Assembly (NCBI GenBank): GCA_937128575.1
Contig: CAKZMN010000234.1
Location: 1 to 13,719 of the forward strand
Reading direction: 5' to 3'
Length of the DNA: 13,719 bases
Source: an uncultured Alphaproteobacteria bacterium
Lineage (GTDB): Bacteria; Pseudomonadota; Alphaproteobacteria; Micavibrionales; Micavibrionaceae
Under the pieces are notes generated by a model that was given only the letters and a program-made list of their open reading frames with translations, did not search any database and was not told the origin of the DNA. A program made the position numbers and the translations under genes. Below are positions 7,201 to 13,706 of the stretch, in pieces. How positions within the stretch are numbered: position 1 is the first letter of the stretch; each line of letters starts with the position of its first letter.

Positions 7201-7406
7201 TGACGGGCACGCTTGTGCCGCTGTCGGGCATCAATAATGTGATTGGCTCGATTCCCCTAATCGGTGATATTTTGACCGGCGGTTCGGGCGGAATTTTTGC
7301 CGCGACTTATAAAGTAAAAGGGGCTGGGGATAACCCAAAAATATCCGTTAACCCCCTGTCAGTACTGGCGCCCGGTATATTGCGTAAGATCCTGTTTGAG
7401 CAATAA
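4260..7406 (+). CDS. AsmA/YhdP-like envelope protein (DUF3971 and AsmA-like C-terminal region)
   Basis: A protein of 1048 residues anchored by one N-terminal membrane helix (about 15-38, IAIEILLIIAVLCFILLTVLVW) with the rest in the periplasm. The body is long runs of alternating beta-strand pattern typical of AsmA/TamB/YhdP proteins, which form an extended lipid-conducting groove between the inner and outer membranes. The C-terminal block (LGLTFDGTFDNDTGMVDVTG, then PLSGINNVIGSIPLIGDIL) matches the AsmA-like C-terminal region of alphaproteobacterial DUF3971 proteins. The family is established; a lipid-transport role here is inferred. The frame has an upstream stop at 4245-4247 and no early ATG. 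TTG at 4254 and TTG at 4260 are both in frame; AAGAGGG (4246-4252) lies 7 nt from the second and 1 nt from the first, so I choose 4260. The start is divergent from bcp. Confidence 0.9.
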   Translation: MSSKAKFLAQTPGKIAIEILLIIAVLCFILLTVLVWRIHAKPLDINFAKPYIISALSSDTTGRHATMDKVVLHWPKIRGPLLIGLENVQVLDKNNKVSVSIDEAAVGLVKSRLLIGQIAPSVLILKEPTLRVIRGADGSFDFGFGDQEAETAQGDQTAIVDMIITYITEPGHQSLADSPLAALDGFKIERAELVVEDRVMNASWFVPRFDAALNNAGQGMSASFYLDLPDAQEGEAFVKGQMIFDARSKETSGKLSIKNFDVRALAEKLPDLSVLAQQDVIFDADIDVTFDRDFQPLRADLNISSLAGAFQYEGAYTEPVPFKDMAVTASYDAASKKLDISEVRITAKDVPIRAQGSFVYEGESLAGPITINIDEVKQSLIEPLWPEFLVGDNSEKWIVKNLSNGTLRNSSADMVISFDKGEQGWSADAHDIVAKFEFENMDVDYRAPMPPVTQAKGRGTFDNTQEKITISVQQGRVGALEVKSAELEFVEIIAKGKGVADINVQLTGPVKSAIDYVSHEPVALKHDFDLSRTEGQAELSVNLVFPAVDDIKTEDVKVRVVGKAHALKLPGVVGALDLTGGPYNISVKDNIFRASGKGKLGDQPVDARYEAFLESEGKPHKAKAYVTTIATPAMREKMGIDLSEFLEGSAPIKVEYTEYRDGKSEADVGVDLKTARFFIKPFDYEKPIGVAGEAHLKAHMKNGELQKITALKGSAPRFTLQNGALSFRGRGESLELSGGRAGHFIVDQSTGKIEFEISPAGQVKLILEGAVLDLQPFLGGDEQADEELYDAPPMVISVAVDKMITHEGEALQKGKIYADIDSKGRFNQMEMDGTAGKGAIYLRYKPDDSGKRVFRFEADDAGATLKAFGVYDKIIGGKMSIYAEPINDVYDRNLLGSAQITNFKVTKAPGLARLLGAMSLPGAMATLNGEGLSFTKLEAKFDWMYRRGGSLLVLKEGRTSGNSLGLTFDGTFDNDTGMVDVTGTLVPLSGINNVIGSIPLIGDILTGGSGGIFAATYKVKGAGDNPKISVNPLSVLAPGILRKILFEQ

Positions 7407-7412
7407 AGTTGC

Positions 7413-7439
7413 ATAAATTGACCGTTTAGGGTAATTTAT
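7413..7439. repeat. 27-bp imperfect dyad between the AsmA-like gene and the small orphan gene
   Basis: ATAAATT (7413-7419) and AATTTAT (7433-7439) are perfectly complementary; inside them a G-T pair, one mismatch and two C-G pairs close a GTTTA loop. It starts 7 bp after the AsmA-like stop codon. It is followed by A-rich rather than T-rich sequence on the plus strand, so it is a poor terminator. An operator or RNA stem in front of the next gene is more likely. Confidence 0.35.
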
Positions 7440-7464
7440 ACAAAAAACAGGAGATGCTTATATA

Positions 7465-7779
7465 ATGAAGTACTTAGACGTACCTGATGGGCAGTTGGAT
7501 GAAATCTACAATGTTTACGCGCATATGGGTGAGCGACGCACCGATTCAAAAGCTAAAATTCCCGGTTACGTTGTGGCTTTCAGGAAGGCGGCGGATGGCA
7601 CTGTGGCCTACGCTCTTTCATCGAAAGAACTCTCTCTGGATTCTGATGTGCCTAAAGATTTCATGAGCTTAGAATTTGAAACTTCTGCAGATACATCAAA
7701 TGAAGTTGCCATTTTGGCCGCTGAAGAAGACCGCGCCGCGCATTACGAAGTGGCCTATGGGCGTATCGGTTTAAATTAA
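7465..7779 (+). CDS. Hypothetical acidic protein, 104 residues
   Basis: I do not recognise this protein. It is 104 residues, without cysteine, signal peptide or membrane segment, and is net acidic, with acidic runs such as AAEEDRAAHYE near the C-terminus. Base composition (about 47% GC over 240 counted bases) is only slightly below the neighbouring genes. GGAG lies 11 nt before the ATG at 7465. An earlier ATG at 7454 leads to a stop after three codons and is not the start. It follows the AsmA-like gene by 58 bp on the same strand and meets the EamA transporter gene tail to tail with only 2 bp between the stops, with no terminator visible. Coding status is supported by the ribosome binding site and the tight packing; function is unknown. 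Confidence 0.72.
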   Translation: MKYLDVPDGQLDEIYNVYAHMGERRTDSKAKIPGYVVAFRKAADGTVAYALSSKELSLDSDVPKDFMSLEFETSADTSNEVAILAAEEDRAAHYEVAYGRIGLN

Positions 7780-7781
7780 TC

Positions 7782-8690
7782 TCACGCCTTATGCCTGCGC
7801 CACGCCAGCATTTTGCGGCGATCGGTCATTGCTATTACATTTCCAATGACAACCAGTCCCATGCCAATCACGGCCTCTATCGTCCAGATATAGCCTTCAA
7901 AAACTGTAGAAACGCCGAGCGCGACAATCGGGAATAACACGGTGGCGTATGCGGCCTTGTCTGCGCCGATATTTTTCATCAGCGTTAAGTAACATCCAAA
8001 ACCCACAGCGGAGCCCAGCACCGCAAGATAGGCCAGCGACCAGATGTAATCGAAGCTGGCGTCGAAGGTGAATGCGCGCCCAGTTAAAAACACCAAAGCA
8101 AATGAGAATAGCGCGCCATAGGCCATGCCGAAGCTATTGCTTTCCAGCACCGGTATATCATCGCGGTTATTGCGCAGCGCCGCCATATTACCGAGGGAGG
8201 CGAGGTAGCTGGCGATTAAGCATATGCCAATACCGGTCAGTACGCTTTCATGCCCGCTCATGCCCTTTATCTCTGGCCAGAACACGGCGCTGATCCCGAT
8301 TAGGCCAAGCGCGCTGCCGAATAGGACTTGTTTTTTTACCGATATTTTTAAGAACATCGCTTGGTTGATGATATTCATTAGCGTCATGGTGGAGAATATC
8401 ACCGCGACCAAGCCGGAGGTGATATAGGACGTGCCAATATAGAACAGCCAGTAATTAAGACTGAATAGCAGCGCGCCCTGTAGTGCGATGTATCCATGTT
8501 GCCGCCATGTGAATTTGCGTGCATTGAGCCGTCCGCGCAGTTTTAAAAACCCGAGCATAATGATCGCGGCCAGACCAAAACGGTAACCGATCGACAGCAA
8601 CGGATCGACGCTTCCCAGCTGGAACGTGATCACAAACCAGGTTGATCCCCACACCAAAACGGTGGTGGCATATAGCAGGAAATTTTGCAT
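7782..8690 (-). CDS. EamA/DMT-superfamily inner-membrane transporter
   Basis: A 302-residue membrane protein with ten hydrophobic segments (roughly 4-25, 32-51, 67-90, 93-114, 121-138, 150-169, 186-205, 216-239, 248-267, 271-288), the two-times-five layout of the drug/metabolite transporter superfamily. The opening LLYATTVLVWGSTWFVI and the SIGYRFGLAAI segment after it are typical of EamA repeats. The C-terminal tail RRKMLAWRRHKA is strongly basic, placing it in the cytoplasm. Substrate cannot be read from sequence; members export amino acids, metabolites or drugs. It lies 71 bp downstream of tyrS on the same strand, so read-through is possible, but the gap contains inverted repeats. The start has only a weak SD (ACGAG). 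Confidence 0.92.
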   Translation of the reverse strand: MQNFLLYATTVLVWGSTWFVITFQLGSVDPLLSIGYRFGLAAIIMLGFLKLRGRLNARKFTWRQHGYIALQGALLFSLNYWLFYIGTSYITSGLVAVIFSTMTLMNIINQAMFLKISVKKQVLFGSALGLIGISAVFWPEIKGMSGHESVLTGIGICLIASYLASLGNMAALRNNRDDIPVLESNSFGMAYGALFSFALVFLTGRAFTFDASFDYIWSLAYLAVLGSAVGFGCYLTLMKNIGADKAAYATVLFPIVALGVSTVFEGYIWTIEAVIGMGLVVIGNVIAMTDRRKMLAWRRHKA

Positions 8691-8699
8691 TACTCGTAT

Positions 8700-8744
8700 G
8701 TTCTCTCTTGGCTAAATCCTATCAGCCAAATAAAGAATGAGAAC
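8700..8744. repeat. Nested inverted repeats between tyrS and the EamA gene
   Basis: Outer arms GTTCTC (8700-8705) and GAGAAC (8739-8744) enclose inner arms TTGGCT (8708-8713) and AGCCAA (8724-8729) around a 10-nt centre. In the minus-strand transcript this would fold just upstream of the EamA start codon. There is no T-tract, so it is not a convincing tyrS terminator. A run of seven G on the plus strand (8750-8756) lies next to it, just after the tyrS stop. Confidence 0.35.
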
Positions 8745-8761
8745 TGTTAGGGGGGGTGGTT

Positions 8762-10021
8762 TTAAGTCTTAATTCGCACAAGCGCGTGTTTTTTCTTACC
8801 GGCGGACAGCTTAATATAACCGTCTTCGGTCAGGTCGTCGTTCGTTGCGTTTTGCGCCATGTCGCTTATGGCTGCGTCATTTATTTTTGCGCCGCCGCCT
8901 TTGACCAAGCGCTTTGCCTCGCCCTTTGAATCGGTCAGGCCCGCTTCTACAAATAAATCGAGAACATTTATGCCATCAGATAGGCGCGCGGCGTCAACAT
9001 CAACGCTAGGCAAATCATCACCAACGCTGCCTTGCTCGAATGTTCTGGCGGCGGTTTCCTGCGCGTCTATCGCAGCTTGCTCGCCGTGGCACATTTTTGT
9101 GGCTTCGAACGCCAGTACTTTTTTGGCTTCGTTAATTTCTGCGCCCTCAAGCGCCTCAAGCTTCGCGATTTCATCCATTGGCAGGGTCGTGAACAGCTTC
9201 AAGAATTTTCCAACATCGGCATCTTCGGTGTTGCGCCAATATTGCCAGAAATCATAGGCGCTTAATTTATCATCATTCAGCCATACCGCGCCATCCGCCG
9301 TCTTGCCCATCTTTGCACCAGAGGATGTGGTTAGGAGAGGCGTGGTTAGTGCGAATAATGATGCGCTATCAACGCGGCGACCAAGATCAACGCCGTTAAT
9401 AATATTGCCCCATTGATCACTGCCGCCCATTTGTAAAACAGTATCGTGGCGACGACTTAGCTCTGCAAAGTCATAAGCTTGCAAGATCATATAGTTGAAT
9501 TCTAGGAAGGTCAGCGGCTGCTCGCGCTCTAGGCGTAGCTTTACACTATCAAACGTCATCATGCGGTTAATCATGAAGTGCGGGCCGTAATCGCGTAGGA
9601 AGTTGATGTAGTTTAGCTGCGACAGCCACTCATCATTATTCACCATCATAGCGTCGGTCTCGCCGTCGCCATAGCTCAAGTATTTTGCGAATACGCTTTT
9701 GATGCCATCGATGTTTTTTTGAATGCCGGCATCGTCCAACATCTTGCGGCTTTCATCTTTGCCGGATGGGTCGCCAACCTTGGTCGTGCCGCCGCCCATA
9801 AGGGTGATGGGCTTGTGACCGCTTTGTTGGAACCAGTACAGCATCATGATTTGAACAAGCGAGCCAACATGCAAGGAATCCGCGGTCGCATCAAAACCGA
9901 TATAGGCGCTTTGTGTGCCTTCCATCAATTTCGCGTCCAGCGCATCAAAATCAGAGCACTGGTGTATAAAGCCGCGCTCGTTTAGGATGTTCAAGAATTC
10001 TGATTTGTACGTATTAGTCAT
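8762..10021 (-). CDS. tyrS: Tyrosyl-tRNA synthetase
   Basis: A 419-residue class I aminoacyl-tRNA synthetase that charges tRNA-Tyr in the cytoplasm; E. coli TyrS is 424. The Rossmann catalytic domain shows [16 protein letters not shown] (40-55) with the HIGH-like [17 protein letters not shown] (76-88), the tyrosine-binding region QAYDFAEL with GGSDQWGN (181-206), and the KMSKS-like loop KMGKT (237-241). An S4 RNA-binding domain ends the protein (about 350-419, including [14 protein letters not shown]). The frame stays open upstream to an ATG at 10087, but that would add 22 unrelated residues and run 49 bp into anm[19 protein letters not shown] is the normal family start, so I use 10021. There is no Shine-Dalgarno; a perfect TATAAT ends 6 nt before the ATG. 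Confidence 0.97.
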   Translation of the reverse strand: MTNTYKSEFLNILNERGFIHQCSDFDALDAKLMEGTQSAYIGFDATADSLHVGSLVQIMMLYWFQQSGHKPITLMGGGTTKVGDPSGKDESRKMLDDAGIQKNIDGIKSVFAKYLSYGDGETDAMMVNNDEWLSQLNYINFLRDYGPHFMINRMMTFDSVKLRLEREQPLTFLEFNYMILQAYDFAELSRRHDTVLQMGGSDQWGNIINGVDLGRRVDSASLFALTTPLLTTSSGAKMGKTADGAVWLNDDKLSAYDFWQYWRNTEDADVGKFLKLFTTLPMDEIAKLEALEGAEINEAKKVLAFEATKMCHGEQAAIDAQETAARTFEQGSVGDDLPSVDVDAARLSDGINVLDLFVEAGLTDSKGEAKRLVKGGGAKINDAAISDMAQNATNDDLTEDGYIKLSAGKKKHALVRIKT

Positions 10022-10038
10022 AGAGAAATTATATACGC
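10022..10038. promoter_or_regulatory. 17-bp divergent start gap of tyrS and anmK with a TATAAT box
   Basis: Only 17 bp separate the two start codons. On the minus strand TATAAT (10033-10028) is followed by TTCTCT and the tyrS ATG, so transcription would begin about at the A of ATG: a leaderless tyrS message. On the plus strand the overlapping TTATAT/TATATA at 10029-10035 could serve anmK, whose ATG is at 10039, also leaving no room for a Shine-Dalgarno. A weak -35 for tyrS (TAGACT, 10058-10053, 19-bp spacer) falls inside anmK. The two promoters, if both real, share the same bases. Confidence 0.5.
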
Positions 10039-11112
10039 ATGAGCACACATAAAGTCTATAGAGCAATTGGTTTAATGTCGGGCACATCGCTGGATGGAAT
10101 TGACGCGGCGCTGATTGAAACGGATGGTTATTCCTATGTGAAGCCGCTGGAGTTTATCACGCGCAGCTTTGACGAGGCGCAGCGCGCCCGCATTCGCAGC
10201 GCCTTTGGCAGCCGGGAGCGCGATATCGTCGTCGAGGGCATTGTCACGGCCGCACACATAAATATCCTGCGTGAGGCGGGGTGGAGCGCCGATGTGATTG
10301 GCTTTCACGGGCAAACAATTTTCCACGCGCCCGAAGATGGTCTGACGATACAGCTGGGTGATGGCGCGGCGATGGCTTCTGCGCTAGGCATTCCTGTTGT
10401 GAATGATTTCCGATCTGCCGATGTTGCGGCGGGCGGGCAGGGCGCGCCTTTGGCCCCATTATATCATCAGGCTCGCGCGCTCAGCAGTGATGCGGATTTG
10501 CCATGCGCGATTTTAAATATTGGCGGCGTGGCGAATGTCACGTGGCTGGATGGGGTGGATGTTTTGGCGTTTGATACGGGGCCGGGTAACGCCCTGATGG
10601 ATGATTGGGCGCAGAAGCGGTTGGATTGCCCATATGACGCGGATGACGCGCTGGCTGCGGCGGGCACGCCGATTGAGGATATGCTGAGCGAATGGTTGGG
10701 CCATGATTATTTCGCCGCGGAGCCGCCAAAATCTCTCGACCGGGATGAATGGGACATTGCCGATTTTGGGCATGTAGCAAAAGACATGAGCGAGATTAGC
10801 GACGAAGACGGCGCGGCAACCTTACTTGAGTTTACCGCGCGCAGCATCGCGGCCTCTACCCGCTTTATGAGCGAGCCGCCAAAGCGCTGGTATGTTTGCG
10901 GCGGCGGGCGGCATAACGGCGCGCTGATGGCGCGTTTGTCGCGTGAGTTGCCGATTGAACCCGTTGAAACACTGGGCTGGAACGGCGATGCCACCGAAGC
11001 GGAATGCTTCGCCTATCTGGCTGTGCGGTCATTACTGGGGGAGCCATTAAGCCTGCCCAGCACAACAAATGTTGCCAAGCCCATTACGGGCGGTGTGCTT
11101 AACAAAGTTTAA
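10039..11112 (+). CDS. anmK: Anhydro-N-acetylmuramic acid kinase
   Basis: A 357-residue cytoplasmic kinase that opens the 1,6-anhydro ring and phosphorylates 1,6-anhydro-MurNAc to MurNAc-6-phosphate, a peptidoglycan recycling step. Family motifs are continuous: [15 protein letters not shown] (11-25, ATP phosphate loop), GFHGQTIFH (88-96), LGDGAAMA (106-113), [21 protein letters not shown] (120-140), [10 protein letters not shown] (160-169) and [13 protein letters not shown] (178-190), whose Asp179 corresponds to the catalytic Asp182 of the Pseudomonas enzyme. Length is typical. The divergent placement with tyrS is, to my knowledge, common in alphaproteobacteria. The 3' end meets the next gene tail to tail, the two stop codons sharing a TTAA. 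Confidence 0.96.
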   Translation: MSTHKVYRAIGLMSGTSLDGIDAALIETDGYSYVKPLEFITRSFDEAQRARIRSAFGSRERDIVVEGIVTAAHINILREAGWSADVIGFHGQTIFHAPEDGLTIQLGDGAAMASALGIPVVNDFRSADVAAGGQGAPLAPLYHQARALSSDADLPCAILNIGGVANVTWLDGVDVLAFDTGPGNALMDDWAQKRLDCPYDADDALAAAGTPIEDMLSEWLGHDYFAAEPPKSLDRDEWDIADFGHVAKDMSEISDEDGAATLLEFTARSIAASTRFMSEPPKRWYVCGGGRHNGALMARLSRELPIEPVETLGWNGDATEAECFAYLAVRSLLGEPLSLPSTTNVAKPITGGVLNKV

Positions 11113-11609
11113 TCCAGTGTCATTTTATATTTGCAGAGCTTAGCCAGATTGGGCGCGGCCATTTCATTTAATGCCTCTATAATTTCAGGCTTTTCTGAAT
11201 TTTCCGGAAGCCACATTGCCACGTCTTTTTTATCAAATGATTTAAGGGCGCAATAGGCAAAATACTCGGCGAAATTAATCGGGTTGCTTTGTATAGCTGG
11301 TTCGTGTTTTAGCAGAAATTCGTCCAGACGCTTGTTTGCTCTATCCAATAAACCTTTTTTAAGCTCTACTGGAACAATATCAAGAAGAGCTGCCTCTTGA
11401 TCATTTTGCTGTATTGTTTTTTTTAAACACTCTTCGGAGGTGTCTGCGGCATTCTTCAGCTCTGATAATTTTGTATATTCTTGTTCGTTTATACCATTTT
11501 TAAAAATGAGACTTTTAACACTTGAATCTAGAATGGCGTTGCCTGCAGCGTTTGCAAACTCCCATGATATTTTGCGCAAATCTATTCGTGTTTTATAAGA
11601 AATTGCCAT
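11109..11609 (-). CDS. Hypothetical protein of low GC, 166 residues
   Basis: I do not recognise this protein. It is soluble-looking, lysine- and glutamate-rich and mostly helical in pattern, with three cysteines (in EECLKK, AYCALK and LCKYK) and no clear motif, signal peptide or membrane span. GC is about 37% over 420 counted bases, against about 60% in samples of anmK and 65% in a sample of tsaC, so it looks like a recent arrival or a fast-evolving orphan. It sits in reverse orientation between two core genes. Its stop overlaps the anmK stop (shared TTAA at 11109-11112), and its start is divergent from tsaC across 87 bp. Its ribosome binding site is weak. A continuous 166-codon frame with plausible composition supports it being a gene, but function is unknown. 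Confidence 0.75.
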   Translation of the reverse strand: MAISYKTRIDLRKISWEFANAAGNAILDSSVKSLIFKNGINEQEYTKLSELKNAADTSEECLKKTIQQNDQEAALLDIVPVELKKGLLDRANKRLDEFLLKHEPAIQSNPINFAEYFAYCALKSFDKKDVAMWLPENSEKPEIIEALNEMAAPNLAKLCKYKMTLD

Positions 11610-11696
11610 GTCGTTACTTTTTCTATATCAGTTATTTGAATGCGAAAATACATTATTATGTAATATAAAGTCAAGACAATAAGGGTGAATAGCGTT
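11610..11696. promoter_or_regulatory. AT-rich divergent region upstream of tsaC
   Basis: An 87-bp AT-rich stretch with a TTGAAT (11636-11641) and several -10-like hexamers (TATTAT, TAATAT, TATAAA between 11654 and 11669), none at ideal spacing, plus a small dyad TACAT-TATT-ATGTA around 11649-11662. AAGGG at 11681-11685 is the tsaC Shine-Dalgarno. The exact promoter is not resolved. Confidence 0.4.
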
Positions 11697-12686
11697 ATGT
11701 CGCGTATTGTGACTGTAAATAACCAAGCCATTGCCGAGGCCGCCGAGATTATTAAATCGGGCGGGCTTGTTGGTATGCCGACCGAGACGGTTTACGGCCT
11801 TGCGGGGAATGCGCGTGATGGCGCGGCGGTGGCGAAGATATATGAAGCCAAGGGGCGTCCCGCTTTTAATCCCTTAATTGTTCACGTGCCAAGCGCGGCG
11901 GCGGCGGCGGAAATCGCCGAGATGGATGATCGCGCGCGCAATTTGGCCTCTGCCTTTTGGCCGGGGCCGCTTACTCTTGTGCTGGCGCGCCGCGCGGATG
12001 CTGGCATTTCTGAGCTGGCGACGGCTGGGCTTGATACTGTGGCGGTGCGCGTTCCGGATCATAAGATTGCGCGCGCCTTAATTACCGCCGCTGGCGTGCC
12101 TCTTGTCGCCCCTAGCGCGAATAAATCGGGTAGCCTTTCGCCCACCACCCCGTCCCATGTTGCGGATGGTTTGGGCGATGGCGCTAATATGATTTTGGCC
12201 GATGGTGCATGCCGCGTGGGGCTTGAATCTACGGTGGTTGATTTATCTGGCGATGTGCCCTTTATCCTGCGCCCCGGCGCGATCACCGCCGAGGAAGTCT
12301 CTCGCGTGTTGGGCGTGGATGTGGCGCTCGCCAGTGAGAATGACGTTAATCCAAAATCGCCCGGTATGTTGCTGAAGCATTATGCGCCGGACGCGCCCGT
12401 GCGTTTAAATGCGATTGATTTAGAAGCGGGGGAGGCTTTGCTCGCCTTTGGTTCCATTAAGTTCATGGGCGTGAAGGGCGGCGGCGCGGCGGCAGATTTA
12501 CCGGAGACGCAGATCCGTAATTTAAGCGAAGATGGCGACTTGCACGAGGCGGCGGCGAACTTATTTGCGATGCTGAAGGATTTAGACCGCGCAGAGCATA
12601 GTAAAATTGCGGTGATGACGGTTCCTGAAAATGGTCTGGGGGTTGCGATTAATGACCGCTTGCGCCGCGCGGCTCAGGCGGGGTAA
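11697..12686 (+). CDS. tsaC: L-threonylcarbamoyladenylate synthase, Sua5 type
   Basis: A 329-residue enzyme that makes threonylcarbamoyl-AMP from threonine, bicarbonate and ATP, the first step of the t6A37 modification of ANN-decoding tRNAs. The YrdC-like domain (about 10-205) shows GMPTETVYGLAGNA (26-39), KIYEAKGRPAFNPLIVHV (47-64), FWPGPLTLVL (87-96), VAPSANKSG (137-145) and GLESTVVDL (175-183). SPGMLLKHYAPDAPV (221-235) is the linker that leads into the C-terminal Sua5 domain, so it is the long Sua5 form rather than the short TsaC form. A GTG at 11685 is in frame, but the AAGGG ribosome binding site overlaps it and serves the ATG at 11697 (11-nt spacing). The gene is followed by the epimerase after 3 bp. 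Confidence 0.95.
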   Translation: MSRIVTVNNQAIAEAAEIIKSGGLVGMPTETVYGLAGNARDGAAVAKIYEAKGRPAFNPLIVHVPSAAAAAEIAEMDDRARNLASAFWPGPLTLVLARRADAGISELATAGLDTVAVRVPDHKIARALITAAGVPLVAPSANKSGSLSPTTPSHVADGLGDGANMILADGACRVGLESTVVDLSGDVPFILRPGAITAEEVSRVLGVDVALASENDVNPKSPGMLLKHYAPDAPVRLNAIDLEAGEALLAFGSIKFMGVKGGGAAADLPETQIRNLSEDGDLHEAAANLFAMLKDLDRAEHSKIAVMTVPENGLGVAINDRLRRAAQAG

Positions 12687-12689
12687 AAC

Positions 12690-13706
12690 ATGTCTATGAA
12701 GAAAGTTTTAGTGACAGGCGCGGCGGGGTTTATCGGTTTTCATTATGCGAAGGCCTTATGCGCGGCTGGTCATGACGTTTATGGCGTCGATAATATGAAT
12801 GATTATTATGATGTTTCGCTAAAGCAGGCGCGTCTTGATGAGCTGCAAAAACTAGAAAACTTCACCTTCACCAAATTAGATTTAGCCGACCGCATTGCGA
12901 CGCAAGATTATTTTGCCGCGCATAAGCCCAATATTGTGGCCAATTTGGCCGCGCAGCCGGGCGTTCGTTATTCCATCGAAAATCCGCATGCCTATATCGA
13001 TAGCAATATTTCCGGTTTTTTGAATGTGCTGGAGGGGTGCCGCCATAACGCGGTGGAGCATTTGATTTTCGCCTCTAGCTCTTCTGTTTATGGCGCGAAT
13101 ACAAAGCTGCCCTTTTCAACGGCGGATAATGTTGATCACCCGATCAGCCTTTATGCCGCCACGAAAAAATCGAACGAGCTTATGGCCCATAGCTACGCGC
13201 ACCTCTACCGCATGCCTGTGACGGGTTTGCGCTTTTTCACCGTTTATGGCCCTTGGGGGCGCCCCGATATGGCGGTCTATGGATTTACGGACAAACTCTA
13301 TGCGGGCGAGGACATCAATGTTTATAACCACGGTGATATGCAGCGCGATTTCACCTATGTGGATGACATTATTCAATCAATGATGCGCCTTTTGGACAAG
13401 CCGCCCGCGCCTGACGCGAATTGGTCTGGTGATGCGCCAAATTCTGCCACCAGTAACGCGCCTTATGCGCTTTATAATATCGGGAATAATAACCCCGTTA
13501 ATTTAATTGATTATGTAAAAGCATTGGAAGAAGCGTTGGGAAAGAAAGCACAAAAAGAGTTTTTGCCCCTGCAAGCTGGCGATGTGCCAAGCACCTATGC
13601 TGATGTAACTGCTCTGCAAAATGCGATTGGTTATAAGCCTGCTACCCCTGTAAAACAAGGGGTGCAAGCCTTTGTAGATTGGTATCGCAGTTACTATGGC
13701 GAATAG
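12690..13706 (+). CDS. NAD-dependent epimerase, probably UDP-glucuronate 4-epimerase
   Basis: A 338-residue extended short-chain dehydrogenase. The N-terminal NAD site is VTGAAGFIGFH (8-18), and the catalytic pair YAATK (155-159) gives Tyr155 and Lys159, with the serine run FASSSSVYGAN (128-137) ahead of it. AAQPGVRYSIENPHAYIDSN (87-106) and RFFTVYGPWGRPDMA (181-195) closely resemble UDP-glucuronate 4-epimerases (LspL/CapI group), which make UDP-galacturonate for surface polysaccharides. Other UDP-sugar 4-epimerases remain possible. It follows tsaC by 3 bp, with GGGG (12680-12683) before ATG 12690, suggesting translational coupling; a second in-frame ATG is at 12696. The gene is complete. The last 13 bases of the window hold nothing identifiable. 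Confidence 0.9.
   Translation: MSMKKVLVTGAAGFIGFHYAKALCAAGHDVYGVDNMNDYYDVSLKQARLDELQKLENFTFTKLDLADRIATQDYFAAHKPNIVANLAAQPGVRYSIENPHAYIDSNISGFLNVLEGCRHNAVEHLIFASSSSVYGANTKLPFSTADNVDHPISLYAATKKSNELMAHSYAHLYRMPVTGLRFFTVYGPWGRPDMAVYGFTDKLYAGEDINVYNHGDMQRDFTYVDDIIQSMMRLLDKPPAPDANWSGDAPNSATSNAPYALYNIGNNNPVNLIDYVKALEEALGKKAQKEFLPLQAGDVPSTYADVTALQNAIGYKPATPVKQGVQAFVDWYRSYYGE

Noticed and set aside
7413..7445. Intrinsic terminator after the AsmA-like gene
   Set aside because: The stem is AT-rich and followed by A residues, not T, on the transcribed strand.
7454..7465. Tiny ATG-CTT-ATA-TAA frame before the 104-residue gene, a possible upstream ORF
   Set aside because: Its ATG directly abuts the GGAG with no spacing, so initiation is unlikely; the three codons carry no other signal.
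10022..10087. N-terminal extension of tyrS to an ATG at 10087
   Set aside because: It would add 22 residues unlike any TyrS and overlap anmK by 49 bp; the ATG at 10021 gives the normal family start.
11685..11696. GTG start for tsaC at 11685
   Set aside because: The AAGGG ribosome binding site overlaps this GTG; it fits the ATG at 11697 instead.
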